DNA of 32,275 nt from CALEUX01 sp037439945 (lineage in GTDB: Bacteria; Bacteroidota; Bacteroidia; Bacteroidales; Marinilabiliaceae): positions 1 through 32,275 of the forward strand of contig JBBIVA010000027.1 in NCBI GenBank assembly GCA_037439945.1, given 5' to 3'. Numbering within the stretch: the first letter of the stretch is position 1; every line of letters begins with the position of its first letter. A model generated the notes under the pieces. It saw only the letters and a list, made by a program, of their open reading frames with translations. It did not search any database and had not been told where the DNA came from. A program made the translations under genes and the position numbers. Positions 1 through 7,837 of the stretch are shown here, in pieces.

Positions 1-117
1 CTTAGTTATCAAATGGTTATAGCATTGAAAAGTCTTTTTCACGTTGGACTAGTTAAGAAATCAATAATATAAAAATGCTTAAATCATGGTATATGAGTAT
101 TTAACATATAGATTAAG

Positions 118-885
118 TTAACCCTGTAATTTGGCCTTTAAATACTCACGGTTTAAGCGTGCAATATTGGCCAATGAAATACCTTTGGGACATTCAACTT
201 CACAAGCACCTGTATTGGTACAGTTACCAAATCCCAGTTCATCCATTTTGGCAACCATATTTTTGGCCCTGCGTGCAGCTTCTATCCTTCCCTGTGGCAG
301 TAATGCCAACTGACTAACCTTGGCAGAAACAAAAAGCATGGCTGAACCATTCTTACATGCAGCAACACATGCCCCACAACCAATACACGAAGCCGCATCC
401 ATTGCTTCATCAGCATCGTCCTTCGGAATTGGTATGGCATTGGCATCAGGCACCCCGCCGGTATTAACCGAAACATATCCCCCGGCGGCAATAATCTGGT
501 CAAATGCATTACGGTTAACAATAAGGTCCTTTATTACCGGAAATCCGGCTGAACGCCAGGGTTCAATCCAAATTGTTTCGCCATCTTTAAATTTTCTCAT
601 GTGTAACTGGCAGGTTGTAATATCGTCATCAGGCCCATGTGGACGCCCATTGATGTATAATGAGCACATTCCGCATATCCCTTCCCTGCAGTCGTGATCG
701 AAAGCAACCGGTTCATCTCCGTTGTTAATTAATTGTTCATTAAGAACATCCATCATTTCAAGAAAGGAGCTATCGGTTGATATATTACTTACCTTATATG
801 TTTCAAAGCGCCCTTTGTCCCTGGCACTTTTTTGTCTCCAAACTTTTAGTGTGAGTTTTATATTATTTTCCATTGTATTACTCAT
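118..885 (-). CDS. sdhB: Succinate dehydrogenase/fumarate reductase iron-sulfur subunit
   Basis: Electron-transfer subunit of the membrane-bound succinate:quinone oxidoreductase (complex II), facing the cytoplasm and passing electrons between the FAD of SdhA and the quinone site in SdhC. The 255-aa protein shows the N-terminal [2Fe-2S] cysteines (DHDCREGICGMCSLY, with a later Cys in TTCQLH), then CIGCGACVAACKNG for the [4Fe-4S] cluster and CTNTGACEVECPKG for the third cluster; length is normal for the family. It is the last gene of a C-A-B operon, 25 nt behind sdhA. A second Met four codons in (position 873, MENNIKLTL) is an equally good start. Sequence cannot decide whether the enzyme runs mainly as succinate dehydrogenase or fumarate reductase; type-B enzymes with this gene order do either. 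Confidence 0.96.
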   Translation of the reverse strand: MSNTMENNIKLTLKVWRQKSARDKGRFETYKVSNISTDSSFLEMMDVLNEQLINNGDEPVAFDHDCREGICGMCSLYINGRPHGPDDDITTCQLHMRKFKDGETIWIEPWRSAGFPVIKDLIVNRNAFDQIIAAGGYVSVNTGGVPDANAIPIPKDDADEAMDAASCIGCGACVAACKNGSAMLFVSAKVSQLALLPQGRIEAARRAKNMVAKMDELGFGNCTNTGACEVECPKGISLANIARLNREYLKAKLQG

Positions 886-910
886 TTAAATTTTGAACAT
901 GCCGTGGCAA

Positions 911-2851
911 TTATTTGTAATTCCGTTGAATGAGCTTTACATCAACAAATTGCAGTTCTTCTTTGTGCAATTCAGGATCAAGTCCTTCGCCTTTAAACTC
1001 CCAACAACTTACGTAAGCAAACTTCTCATCCTGTCTCAGGGCCTCTCCCTCCTCTGTTTGATACTCCTCACGAAAATGTCCGCCGCATGACTCCTCACGG
1101 TTTAAAGCGTCAATTGCCATTAACTCGCCTATATCGATAAAATCAATCAGGCGGTTTGCCTTTTCAAGCTCAATGTTCATCCCTTCTTCAGTTCCGGGAA
1201 TTCGGACATTACTCCAAAACTCCTTTTTAATAGAACGAATTTTCTCAATGGCTTGCCCTAATCCCTCTTTGTTACGTGCCATACCAACAAAATCCCACAT
1301 AACCAATCCAAGTTCTTTGTGGAAGCTGTCAACCGAACGTTTACCCTTTATTGCAAGCAATTTTTCAAAACGTGCCTTTACAGCATCCTCCGCATCAACA
1401 AACTCTTTTTCATTACCAGTCATCCGGGGTGTTCTAATATCGTTGGCAAGGTAGTTTTGAATAGTGTAAGGAAGTACAAAATATCCATCGGCCAAGCCCT
1501 GCATCAAAGCAGATGCCCCAAGGCGGTTAGCCCCGTGATCAGAGAAATTTGCCTCACCGGCACAGAATAACCCGGGAATAGTTGTCTGAAGCTCATAATC
1601 AACCCATATACCGCCCATAGTATAGTGAATTGCCGGGTATATCATCATTGGTGTTTTATATGGATTGTCATCAACAATTTTATCATACATTTGGAAAAGG
1701 TTTCCATATCGGGCTCTTATGACATCTTCGCCAAGTCGTTCAATTGCAGATTTAAAATCGAGATAAACAGCGAGGCCTGTGGCACCAACCCCAAAGCCTG
1801 CATCACACCTCTCCTTTGCTGCCCTTGAAGCCACATCGCGAGGAACCAGGTTTCCAAAGGCAGGGTACCTTCTCTCAAGAAAATAATCTCTATTCTCTTC
1901 GGTTATATCTATAGGCTTTAACTTACCTTTCCTGATTGCTTCTGCATCCTCTTTTTTGGCCGGGACCCAAATACGGCCGTCATTTCTTAGTGATTCCGAC
2001 ATTAGGGTTAACTTACTCTGAAACTCGCCATGAACAGGGATACAAGTTGGGTGTATCTGCGCGTAACAAGGGTTTGCAAACATTGCACCCCTTTTATAAG
2101 CCTGCCAGGCAGCAGAGCCATTTGAGCCCATGGCATTGGTGGAAAGAAAGAAGGTGTTGCCGTACCCTCCTGTTGCCAAAACTACTGCATGCCCAAAATG
2201 ACGCTGAAGTTCTCCTGTAACCAAATCACGGGAAATAATCCCGCGAGCTTTACCATCAACAATTACTATATCAACAAGCTCGTTGCGGGTATATAATTTC
2301 ACGGTCTTATTCTCAACCTGGCGCATTAATGCCTGGTATGCGCCAAGCAATAACTGCTGACCGGTTTGCCCCTTGGCATAAAAAGTACGGCTTACCTGTG
2401 CACCGCCAAAAGAACGGTTATCGAGCAAACCTCCATATTCCCTGGCAAAAGGTACTCCCTGTGCCACGCACTGGTCAATTATTGAATTACTTACTTCGGC
2501 TAACCGATAAACGTTAGCCTCTCGCGCCCTGTAATCACCTCCCTTAACAGTATCGGTAAACAACCTGTAAACAGAATCGCCATCGTTGGGATAATTTTTG
2601 GCCGCGTTAATCCCTCCCTGTGCGGCAATTGAGTGCGCCCTTCGCGGAGAATCCTGAATTGTAAATGCTTTAACATTAAAGCCCATTTCACCGAAGGATG
2701 CAGCAGCCGATGCACCTGCCAAGCCGGTTCCAACTACAATAATGTCAAGCTTTCTTTTATTTGCAGGGTTAACCAGTTTTTGGTCAGCCTTATATTTGTT
2801 CCACTTTTGGGCCAATGGCCCTTCCGGGATTTTTGCATCAATTTTTACCAT
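911..2851 (-). CDS. sdhA: Succinate dehydrogenase/fumarate reductase flavoprotein subunit
   Basis: Catalytic FAD-containing subunit of complex II, interconverting succinate and fumarate. Visible features are the dinucleotide-binding GTGLAGASAAASFGEMGF, the motif RRAHSIAAQGGINAA with the His that normally carries covalent FAD, the substrate-site HPTCIPVHGEF, the VPRDVASRAAKE segment carrying the conserved active-site Arg, and GANRLGASALMQGLADG near the FAD-binding C-terminal part. I place the start at the ATG at 2851 (MVKIDAKIPEG, 646 aa), because the longer reading would need TTG and the ATG is preceded by GGTGAGG, an unusually good ribosome-binding site for this phylum. It lies 21 nt downstream of sdhC and 25 nt before sdhB. 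The protein is full length and shows no damage. Confidence 0.96.
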   Translation of the reverse strand: MVKIDAKIPEGPLAQKWNKYKADQKLVNPANKRKLDIIVVGTGLAGASAAASFGEMGFNVKAFTIQDSPRRAHSIAAQGGINAAKNYPNDGDSVYRLFTDTVKGGDYRAREANVYRLAEVSNSIIDQCVAQGVPFAREYGGLLDNRSFGGAQVSRTFYAKGQTGQQLLLGAYQALMRQVENKTVKLYTRNELVDIVIVDGKARGIISRDLVTGELQRHFGHAVVLATGGYGNTFFLSTNAMGSNGSAAWQAYKRGAMFANPCYAQIHPTCIPVHGEFQSKLTLMSESLRNDGRIWVPAKKEDAEAIRKGKLKPIDITEENRDYFLERRYPAFGNLVPRDVASRAAKERCDAGFGVGATGLAVYLDFKSAIERLGEDVIRARYGNLFQMYDKIVDDNPYKTPMMIYPAIHYTMGGIWVDYELQTTIPGLFCAGEANFSDHGANRLGASALMQGLADGYFVLPYTIQNYLANDIRTPRMTGNEKEFVDAEDAVKARFEKLLAIKGKRSVDSFHKELGLVMWDFVGMARNKEGLGQAIEKIRSIKKEFWSNVRIPGTEEGMNIELEKANRLIDFIDIGELMAIDALNREESCGGHFREEYQTEEGEALRQDEKFAYVSCWEFKGEGLDPELHKEELQFVDVKLIQRNYK

Positions 2852-2872
2852 AACCTCACCCAATTAAAATGA

Positions 2873-3574
2873 TTAAACCTGATAGAATAAATATTGCAGA
2901 AGCGCGATAAGAGAGAAACCCAAACCAACAACCCATGCAAAAACTCCGCCTAACAATGATAATCTTATCCGCCAAATTTGGTTACTCATCCCAATAGTTT
3001 GAAATGCCGACCAAAACCCGTGTGAAAGATGAGCAGCCAAACCAATGCCGGCTATAACATAAACAATTACGATCCACAAATAACCGAAAGTTTTGTTTAC
3101 CAGTGCATAAGCATTTTCAACTTCTGTATGTACACCACCAACGGTGATAGTTACGGGCTCAAGCAAATCGCTTCCGGTAATTTTCATTTTTACCCAAAAT
3201 TGGGCAATATGCAATACCAAAAAAGCGAAAATAGTTACTCCAAGTACAAACATGTTCTGTGATGCCCAACTTACCCCTGCTGTTTTTTTCCCTCCGGCGT
3301 ACTTATTGTTACCTCTGGCCTTTTGGTTATCCAGGGTAAGTTTAACACCCCACAAAATATGTACAAGAAACCCAAGAGCCAACAAAGGTTCCATTACTTT
3401 AATAAATGGGTTTGTGGCCATAAAATGAGCTGCGACATTATATAATTCCCCATTGTCGGGAACTAATAAAAGGGCGTTTACTGTCAGGTGGACCAACAGG
3501 AACATGATTAAAAACAATCCCGACAACCCCATCAGGAGTTTCTTCCCTATGGAAGAACATAATAAGTTGCTCAT
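2873..3574 (-). CDS. sdhC: Succinate dehydrogenase/fumarate reductase cytochrome b subunit
   Basis: Membrane anchor of complex II: a 233-aa protein with five predicted transmembrane helices, as in the single-anchor type-B enzymes (Wolinella/Bacillus type) that hold two b hemes and the quinone site. Candidate heme-ligand histidines lie in helices reading MFLLVHLTVNALLL, LGFLVHILWGVKL, LVLHIAQFW and GIGLAAHLSHGFW. It is the first gene of sdhCAB, with a Bacteroidota promoter 49-81 nt upstream of the start. There is no separate sdhD, as expected for this type. Family assignment is firm; the individual heme ligands are inferred from position only. Confidence 0.94.
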   Translation of the reverse strand: MSNLLCSSIGKKLLMGLSGLFLIMFLLVHLTVNALLLVPDNGELYNVAAHFMATNPFIKVMEPLLALGFLVHILWGVKLTLDNQKARGNNKYAGGKKTAGVSWASQNMFVLGVTIFAFLVLHIAQFWVKMKITGSDLLEPVTITVGGVHTEVENAYALVNKTFGYLWIVIVYVIAGIGLAAHLSHGFWSAFQTIGMSNQIWRIRLSLLGGVFAWVVGLGFSLIALLQYLFYQV

Positions 3575-3622
3575 ATAGGTTTATTTAAATTTTACTCTTT
3601 TCCTAGCCCCGGTTAATGGATG

Positions 3623-3655
3623 CAAATGTAGAACCTTAAAACCCTTTTACCCAAA
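3623..3655 (-). promoter_or_regulatory. Promoter of sdhCAB
   Basis: Read on the minus strand, TTTG (3652-3655), a 21-nt spacer, then TACATTTG (3623-3630) followed by C. This matches the Bacteroidota primary-sigma consensus TTTG-N19-21-TAnnTTTG exactly. The expected transcript would start about 40 nt before the sdhC start codon. No operator-like palindrome overlaps it. Confidence 0.75.
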
Positions 3656-4123
3656 AAAAAACAGAAAAAATAGTAGTTATTTAAACCGGGTCTAATTTAT
3701 ACCGGGTGAATTTTGGTAATTTTTTGGCTTCTTAACTTTTATAAACAATTTGAGTTGCCAAACATTACAAACCTTATGTTGTTGGCAAATTATTTACAAC
3801 ATTTTATATGGTGTTAACCTCCATCCATCTGGTTGTATCTTTGTGTTTATGAATTTTACCCGGTTAGTTACCAGGCATTTATCAGTATTTCGAATATGCT
3901 AAAGTAGAATTAATGGTAATATTTCAAATAAAGAGAATTGCTCATTATCATGCAATTAAATTATATTTGAAAAGGTTAAGGTTGATATTTAAAAAAAATG
4001 ATATTTATTTGTCTTAAATTTTCCTGAAAAATATCTGCATAGTAGAGGGAACATGAAAGCAGGAAGGTTTTTATTGAGATTAAATTATACTAAATTAAAC
4101 GTAATTGAATTGTAAAACACAGG
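3656..4123. other. AT-rich intergenic region between sdhC and the lipoprotein gene
   Basis: No convincing gene. The one visible signal is TATCTTTG on the plus strand at 3836-3843, a good -7 box without a clear -33 box, directly ahead of a 17-codon ORF (ATG at 3849). Nothing recognisable follows for nearly 400 nt, so it could be a small untranslated RNA start or chance. The remainder is AT-rich and without strong inverted repeats. Confidence 0.4.
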
Positions 4124-4158
4124 TTTTCGCTTTGCGGAATTAATTGTCCATATTTTTG
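4124..4158 (+). promoter_or_regulatory. Possible promoter of the lipoprotein/outer-membrane pair
   Basis: TATTTTTG at 4151-4158 fits the Bacteroidota -7 box. A TTTTCG stretch at 4124-4129 lies 21 nt upstream at the place of the -33 box but is not a perfect TTTG. The box is about 74 nt ahead of the GTG start at 4232. Confidence 0.4.
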
Positions 4159-4231
4159 GGGAAATGGGCAATAATTTATAATTAAAATGTGAATGTCCAC
4201 TAATTCAAATAATTAACTAAAATTTAATGGC

Positions 4232-4702
4232 GTGAAAATAAATGTAGTTTTATTGTTATTGCTGTTTTTATACCTCTCTTTTTTGCCCGGGTGTAACCAA
4301 GAGGAGTTATGCCTGTCAAACCAGCATTCATTGCAAAGCGGGTTTTATTCAGCGCGTTCTAAATCATTAAAGGATAGTTTAATAAAAAACACGTCAATTT
4401 TCGGTTTATCCAGGCCCGGAAATTTATTATATGCCAACCAAACGTTATCGAAGATTTTTTTACCCTTATCTTTTGATAATGATGAAACAGTATTCGTTAT
4501 TGCAATTAATTCCCTCAGGGATACCATTTGGATTGAACATAGCAAGGAACTCAGGTTTATTTCGAGGGAATGTGGATTTACATTTGATTTTAAAATTGAT
4601 ACAGTTAAGTACACCAAAACATTTATTGATTCAGTGGCAGTTTTTTATCCAAAAGTTAAATATGGCGAAAACTTTGAAAATGTTAAGATATTTATTTATT
4701 AG
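4232..4702 (+). CDS. Lipoprotein resembling the DUF6452 family
   Basis: A 156-aa protein starting at GTG; the nearby ATG at 4227 runs straight into a stop. The N-terminus is a lipoprotein signal: a hydrophobic run ending in the lipobox LPGC with the acylated Cys at residue 21, followed by NQEELC, so it should be a lipid-anchored periplasmic or outer-membrane protein. From memory the C-terminal half, with FISRECGFTFDF and the ending ENVKIFIY, resembles the Bacteroidota-specific DUF6452 family, whose genes usually sit beside DUF6048 genes, as here. The family has no known biochemical function to my knowledge. Its 3' end overlaps the next gene by about 40 nt in another frame, suggesting translational coupling. 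Confidence 0.8.
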   Translation: MKINVVLLLLLFLYLSFLPGCNQEELCLSNQHSLQSGFYSARSKSLKDSLIKNTSIFGLSRPGNLLYANQTLSKIFLPLSFDNDETVFVIAINSLRDTIWIEHSKELRFISRECGFTFDFKIDTVKYTKTFIDSVAVFYPKVKYGENFENVKIFIY

Positions 4703-5354
4703 TTTTTTCCTGTTTGTTTTGTTGCAGGTCAAAGGACAAACAAAAAGTGCAAATTGGGAACCGTCACAAGGAATTACTGTTGGTGTAAACCTGGCCGGAC
4801 CCATAAATAAGGTTTTTAACAATTACAGAACAGGACTTTCATTTTTAACCCGTATATCGGTTAAAGAAAAAATTCTGTTTCTTGGTGAAGCCGGTTACGA
4901 AAAGGTGTTTTTTGAGGAGGAAAAATATCACTATAGCTCTAATGGCACATTTTTAAAGGCAGGTTTCGAATACGATGTTCTAGGTGTTAAAGAGGCCGGT
5001 AGTAACGACAATCTCCTATTTGGGCTACACTATGGTTTGGCAATCCAGGAACACGGCGCCCCACATTTTATGATTGAAAACGGGTATTGGAATATCTATA
5101 CAGGTGATATAGGTATCTATACAGTAAATACTCATTGGCTCGAGATTTCAGGCGGGCCCCGGATGGAACTGTTTAAAAATTTATACCTGGGCTGGACCTT
5201 TCAAATTAAAGTTTCAATTATAAACGATAATCCTGATATATTATCTCCCTATTTCATTCCCGGATTCGGAAATGGTGATAACAGAATTAATGCCGGTTTT
5301 TCATATTATGTTGAGTATATGATTCCGTGGAAAAAGGCAGGGTTAAAAAAATAG
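4662..5354 (+). CDS. Outer-membrane protein resembling the DUF6048 family
   Basis: A protein of about 230 aa with an N-terminal signal peptide (MAKTLKMLRYLFIS followed by a hydrophobic run ending VKGQ) and a body of alternating beta-type segments rich in aromatic residues. Segments such as GVNLAGPINKVF, THWLEISGGPRMELFKNL, FIPGFGNG and the end YVEYMIPW match my memory of DUF6048, a predicted outer-membrane protein found next to the DUF6452 lipoprotein throughout the Bacteroidota. The frame is open further upstream, but the signal peptide shows that translation starts at 4662 or at the ATG at 4680. Either start lies inside the upstream lipoprotein gene. The two products probably work together at the outer membrane; the function is unknown. 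Confidence 0.78.
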   Translation: MAKTLKMLRYLFISFFLFVLLQVKGQTKSANWEPSQGITVGVNLAGPINKVFNNYRTGLSFLTRISVKEKILFLGEAGYEKVFFEEEKYHYSSNGTFLKAGFEYDVLGVKEAGSNDNLLFGLHYGLAIQEHGAPHFMIENGYWNIYTGDIGIYTVNTHWLEISGGPRMELFKNLYLGWTFQIKVSIINDNPDILSPYFIPGFGNGDNRINAGFSYYVEYMIPWKKAGLKK

Positions 5355-5380
5355 ATTTTAATACTGTATTTTGATTTTTA

Positions 5381-5611
5381 ACCCAAATTTGTCTTTAGCC
5401 ATTTTTTCTAATGACAGTCATTAGAAATTAATAGTATTAAGTTATTGATTACATGCCTTCTATTTTGACAAATCGCTAAAGAAAAACTAAAAATTTGTAA
5501 TCAGAAATGCTTACAAATTAAGTTTTTCTAAAGCAGCCTGTACCGACTATTCGGTAGGGTTAATCCCGGCTAAGTAATTAGTTCATTGCCTTTCTAATGA
5601 CTAATCCGGGT
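5381..5611. repeat. MITE-like dispersed repeat, copy 1 (full length)
   Basis: 231-bp noncoding element. It begins ACCCAAATTTGTCTTTAG, and its other end read in reverse is ACCCGGATTAGTCATTAG: imperfect terminal inverted repeats, 14 of 18 identical. Both ends are flanked by TTA (5378-5380 and 5612-5614), a likely 3-nt target duplication. Inside are a perfect 11+11 palindrome with a 1-nt spacer (5405-5427, TTTCTAATGAC arms) and a 9-bp hairpin (5492-5500 with 5511-5519, AATTTGTAA/TTACAAATT). The copy at 26874-27104 has the same length and is collinear; a truncated copy lies at 18851-19014. There is no ORF, so mobility would need a transposase in trans. Confidence 0.82.
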
Positions 5612-5694
5612 TTAATAATTTCCAGCCACTGAAGTAAAGATCAACATCGTTTTTTCAAACCATTACCAGTTAAACAACTGTTTTGATTAATAGG

Positions 5695-6780
5695 CTATCT
5701 GATAACAAGGTTTAACTTTTTCCAGATTTCATCAAGAAAAAGAAAAGGTACCGGAACATTATCAGGAGATTCTCCCATACGAACAACTACTAACCGCATT
5801 GATGGTATAACGCTTACATATTGGCCGTTTTTGCCCATTCCTGAAATCATATCAACCGGGGCATTTGGTGAAACCGAGCCATTAAAAACAAGCTGGGACT
5901 CAGGAACCCTGAAGGATTCCTTTCCGTTAAGCCACCATAAATAACCATACGATTTATTTAGCGGTTGTGATGTTGAAATCATTTCGGTAAAGAATTCTTT
6001 ATCTTTAATTATTGTCTCTCTACCCCAAACACCCTTGTTTAATATTAGTAAACCGAAACGTGCCATCGATCTTGGCGTGCTAAAATAGACATGATCGTTT
6101 CCAATCCATTGCCAAAAGCCATCCATTCCTGTTTTTTCCTTTATTTTTTTATTGAAATACCCTTCAAAACTCTCTCCAGTGGCTGTTTCAATAACTTGGC
6201 CAAGTAATGTGTACGGGCCATTATGGTATGCCCACCTGGAACCGGCATTGGCCTTAAATATCAAACTTTCCCTGGTAAAATCGTGATTGTCCGGCACTTC
6301 ATCATCTAACCCTGTAGTCATGGTAAGCTGGTTCCACACTGTTATTCGGTTTTCCTTTTCAATTGCCATTGATGTCCATCCGGTCCCTAAATAACCTGAT
6401 GTTTTATTTCTAATTGATAACAGCCCTTCCTTTTGGGCTATACCGGTTACTGTTGCTGTTAAGGTTTTTCCGGCCGATGCCCAGTACCATATTGATGTTT
6501 TGTTGAAATTACCCCCACCAACCAAAGCTTTTCCAAAATATTCCTCAATAACTATCTTCCCATCTTTAATTACAATAAAGCCTCGGGTTCCGTTTTCTTC
6601 CAACAAAGTTAGTAACGCAGCAATATTGGCTGAATTCCACCCAAGTGTTCCGGGACTTATGGTTTCCCATGTTTCTGAGTTTGAAGGGGGAAAATACAAC
6701 TTTTCTTCGGGTTCATTTTCATTGCCCGAACAGGCACAAAACAATATGATAAAGCCTGTTATAAGATTTAAAGTTTTCAT
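5695..6780 (-). CDS. Serine hydrolase of the beta-lactamase/class C family, lipoprotein
   Basis: A 361-aa penicillin-binding-protein-like serine hydrolase. The catalytic Ser-x-x-Lys is S102-A-G-K105 (WASAGKT), and the Tyr-x-Asn motif is Y185-H-N187 (AYHNGPY). The N-terminus is a lipoprotein-type signal with Cys at 15/17, and the residues after it (SGNENEPEE) are acidic like the Bacteroidota surface-export signal, so the protein may sit on the cell surface. Its ATG overlaps the stop of aguB by 4 nt (ATGA), implying translational coupling with the agmatine genes. The substrate cannot be told from sequence: members act as esterases, peptidases or amidases, and a role in polyamine metabolism is only a guess from position. 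Confidence 0.88.
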   Translation of the reverse strand: MKTLNLITGFIILFCACSGNENEPEEKLYFPPSNSETWETISPGTLGWNSANIAALLTLLEENGTRGFIVIKDGKIVIEEYFGKALVGGGNFNKTSIWYWASAGKTLTATVTGIAQKEGLLSIRNKTSGYLGTGWTSMAIEKENRITVWNQLTMTTGLDDEVPDNHDFTRESLIFKANAGSRWAYHNGPYTLLGQVIETATGESFEGYFNKKIKEKTGMDGFWQWIGNDHVYFSTPRSMARFGLLILNKGVWGRETIIKDKEFFTEMISTSQPLNKSYGYLWWLNGKESFRVPESQLVFNGSVSPNAPVDMISGMGKNGQYVSVIPSMRLVVVRMGESPDNVPVPFLFLDEIWKKLNLVIR

Positions 6781-7667
6781 GTCTGGTCAATATAACGTTT
6801 TGTAATATTCCCGTAAGCATCAATTCGCCTGTCGCGAAAAAATGGCCAAATGCGCCTGACCTGCTCCGACCTGCTGAGAGATATTTCAGCAATTAATATC
6901 TCTTCATTGTTATTATTTGCCTGGGATACTATTTCACCCTGAGGCCCTGCCACAAAACTGTTCCCCCAAAATTGTATTCCTTTTGTTCTGCCCGATGGGT
7001 CGGGTTCAAAACCCACACGGTTCACAGAAATTACCGGAAGTCCATTGGCTATTGCATGCCCCCTTTGGGAAATAATCCAGGCATCGAGCTGTCGGTTTTT
7101 TTCATCCCTGGAATCACTGCTTTCCCATCCAATGGCTGTGGGGTAAATCAGCAAATCGGCACCCTTTAGTGCCATAAGCCTGGCAGCTTCGGGGTACCAT
7201 TGATCCCAACAAACCAGTACACCTAATTTACCCAAAGATGTTGATATAGGTTCAAAACCTATATCTCCCGGGGTAAAATAAAACTTTTCATAATAAGCAG
7301 GGTCATCGGGTATGTGCATTTTTCTGTATTTTCCTGCAATTGTACCATCTGTTTCAAAAACAACTGCAGTGTTATGGTAAATACCCGGGGCCCTTCGCTC
7401 AAAAAGTGATGAGACAATAACAATATTAAGTTCTTCAGCCAATTTCCCGTAACGAATTGTTGATGGCCCCGGAATGGGTTCAGCCAAATCAAACAGGGAC
7501 GTATCTTCTGTCTGGCAAAAATATTGCGAGTTGTGCAATTCCTGAAGAACAACCAGCTCTGCTCTTTGGGCTGCGGCAATACGAATGTTTTTTTCAATTT
7601 TACTGATATTTAATTCAATATCTGAAACGTTGCTTTGCTGAATTAGTCCTGCTTTAATACTTCTCAT
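6777..7667 (-). CDS. aguB: N-carbamoylputrescine amidase
   Basis: Nitrilase-superfamily enzyme that hydrolyses N-carbamoylputrescine to putrescine, CO2 and ammonia, the final step of the agmatine route to polyamines. The catalytic triad is visible: E43 (VVLQELHNSQYF), K116 (KYRKMHIPDD) and C153 (GVLVCWDQWYPEAARLMALK). The 296-aa length and the CWDQWYPE context are typical of AguB rather than other nitrilases. It lies downstream of aguA across a 170-nt gap and overlaps the following serine hydrolase gene by 4 nt. Cytoplasmic. The pairing with aguA supports the specific assignment. Confidence 0.93.
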   Translation of the reverse strand: MRSIKAGLIQQSNVSDIELNISKIEKNIRIAAAQRAELVVLQELHNSQYFCQTEDTSLFDLAEPIPGPSTIRYGKLAEELNIVIVSSLFERRAPGIYHNTAVVFETDGTIAGKYRKMHIPDDPAYYEKFYFTPGDIGFEPISTSLGKLGVLVCWDQWYPEAARLMALKGADLLIYPTAIGWESSDSRDEKNRQLDAWIISQRGHAIANGLPVISVNRVGFEPDPSGRTKGIQFWGNSFVAGPQGEIVSQANNNNEEILIAEISLSRSEQVRRIWPFFRDRRIDAYGNITKRYIDQT

Positions 7668-7697
7668 CTGTATATATTTGTTTTTTTAGTTACCAGG

Positions 7698-7726
7698 GAG
7701 CTTGTCCCGATACATCGGGGGAACTC
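7698..7726. repeat. Palindromic element between aguA and aguB
   Basis: Within the 170-nt gap between aguA and aguB lies a near-palindrome centred on CCCGATACATCGGG, with GAG and CTC at its outer edges, giving roughly 13 paired positions with one bulge. It could be an extragenic palindromic repeat, an attenuator or an mRNA-stability hairpin reducing aguB relative to aguA. There is no T-run, so it is not a standard terminator. Confidence 0.55.
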
Positions 7727-7837
7727 GCTAAATAATCATCATCCTTTGTGAGTTAGGGTTACTCATGGCTCGTTTCATCAGAAAATATTTTTTAAATTCA
7801 ACAGGGGTTGTCAATTCCGGGTTTCCGGTTCATTGAT

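Noticed and set aside
4431..4661. 77-residue N-terminal extension of the DUF6048-like protein
   Set aside because: It lies wholly within the lipoprotein gene in another frame, and a proper signal peptide begins only at 4662/4680.
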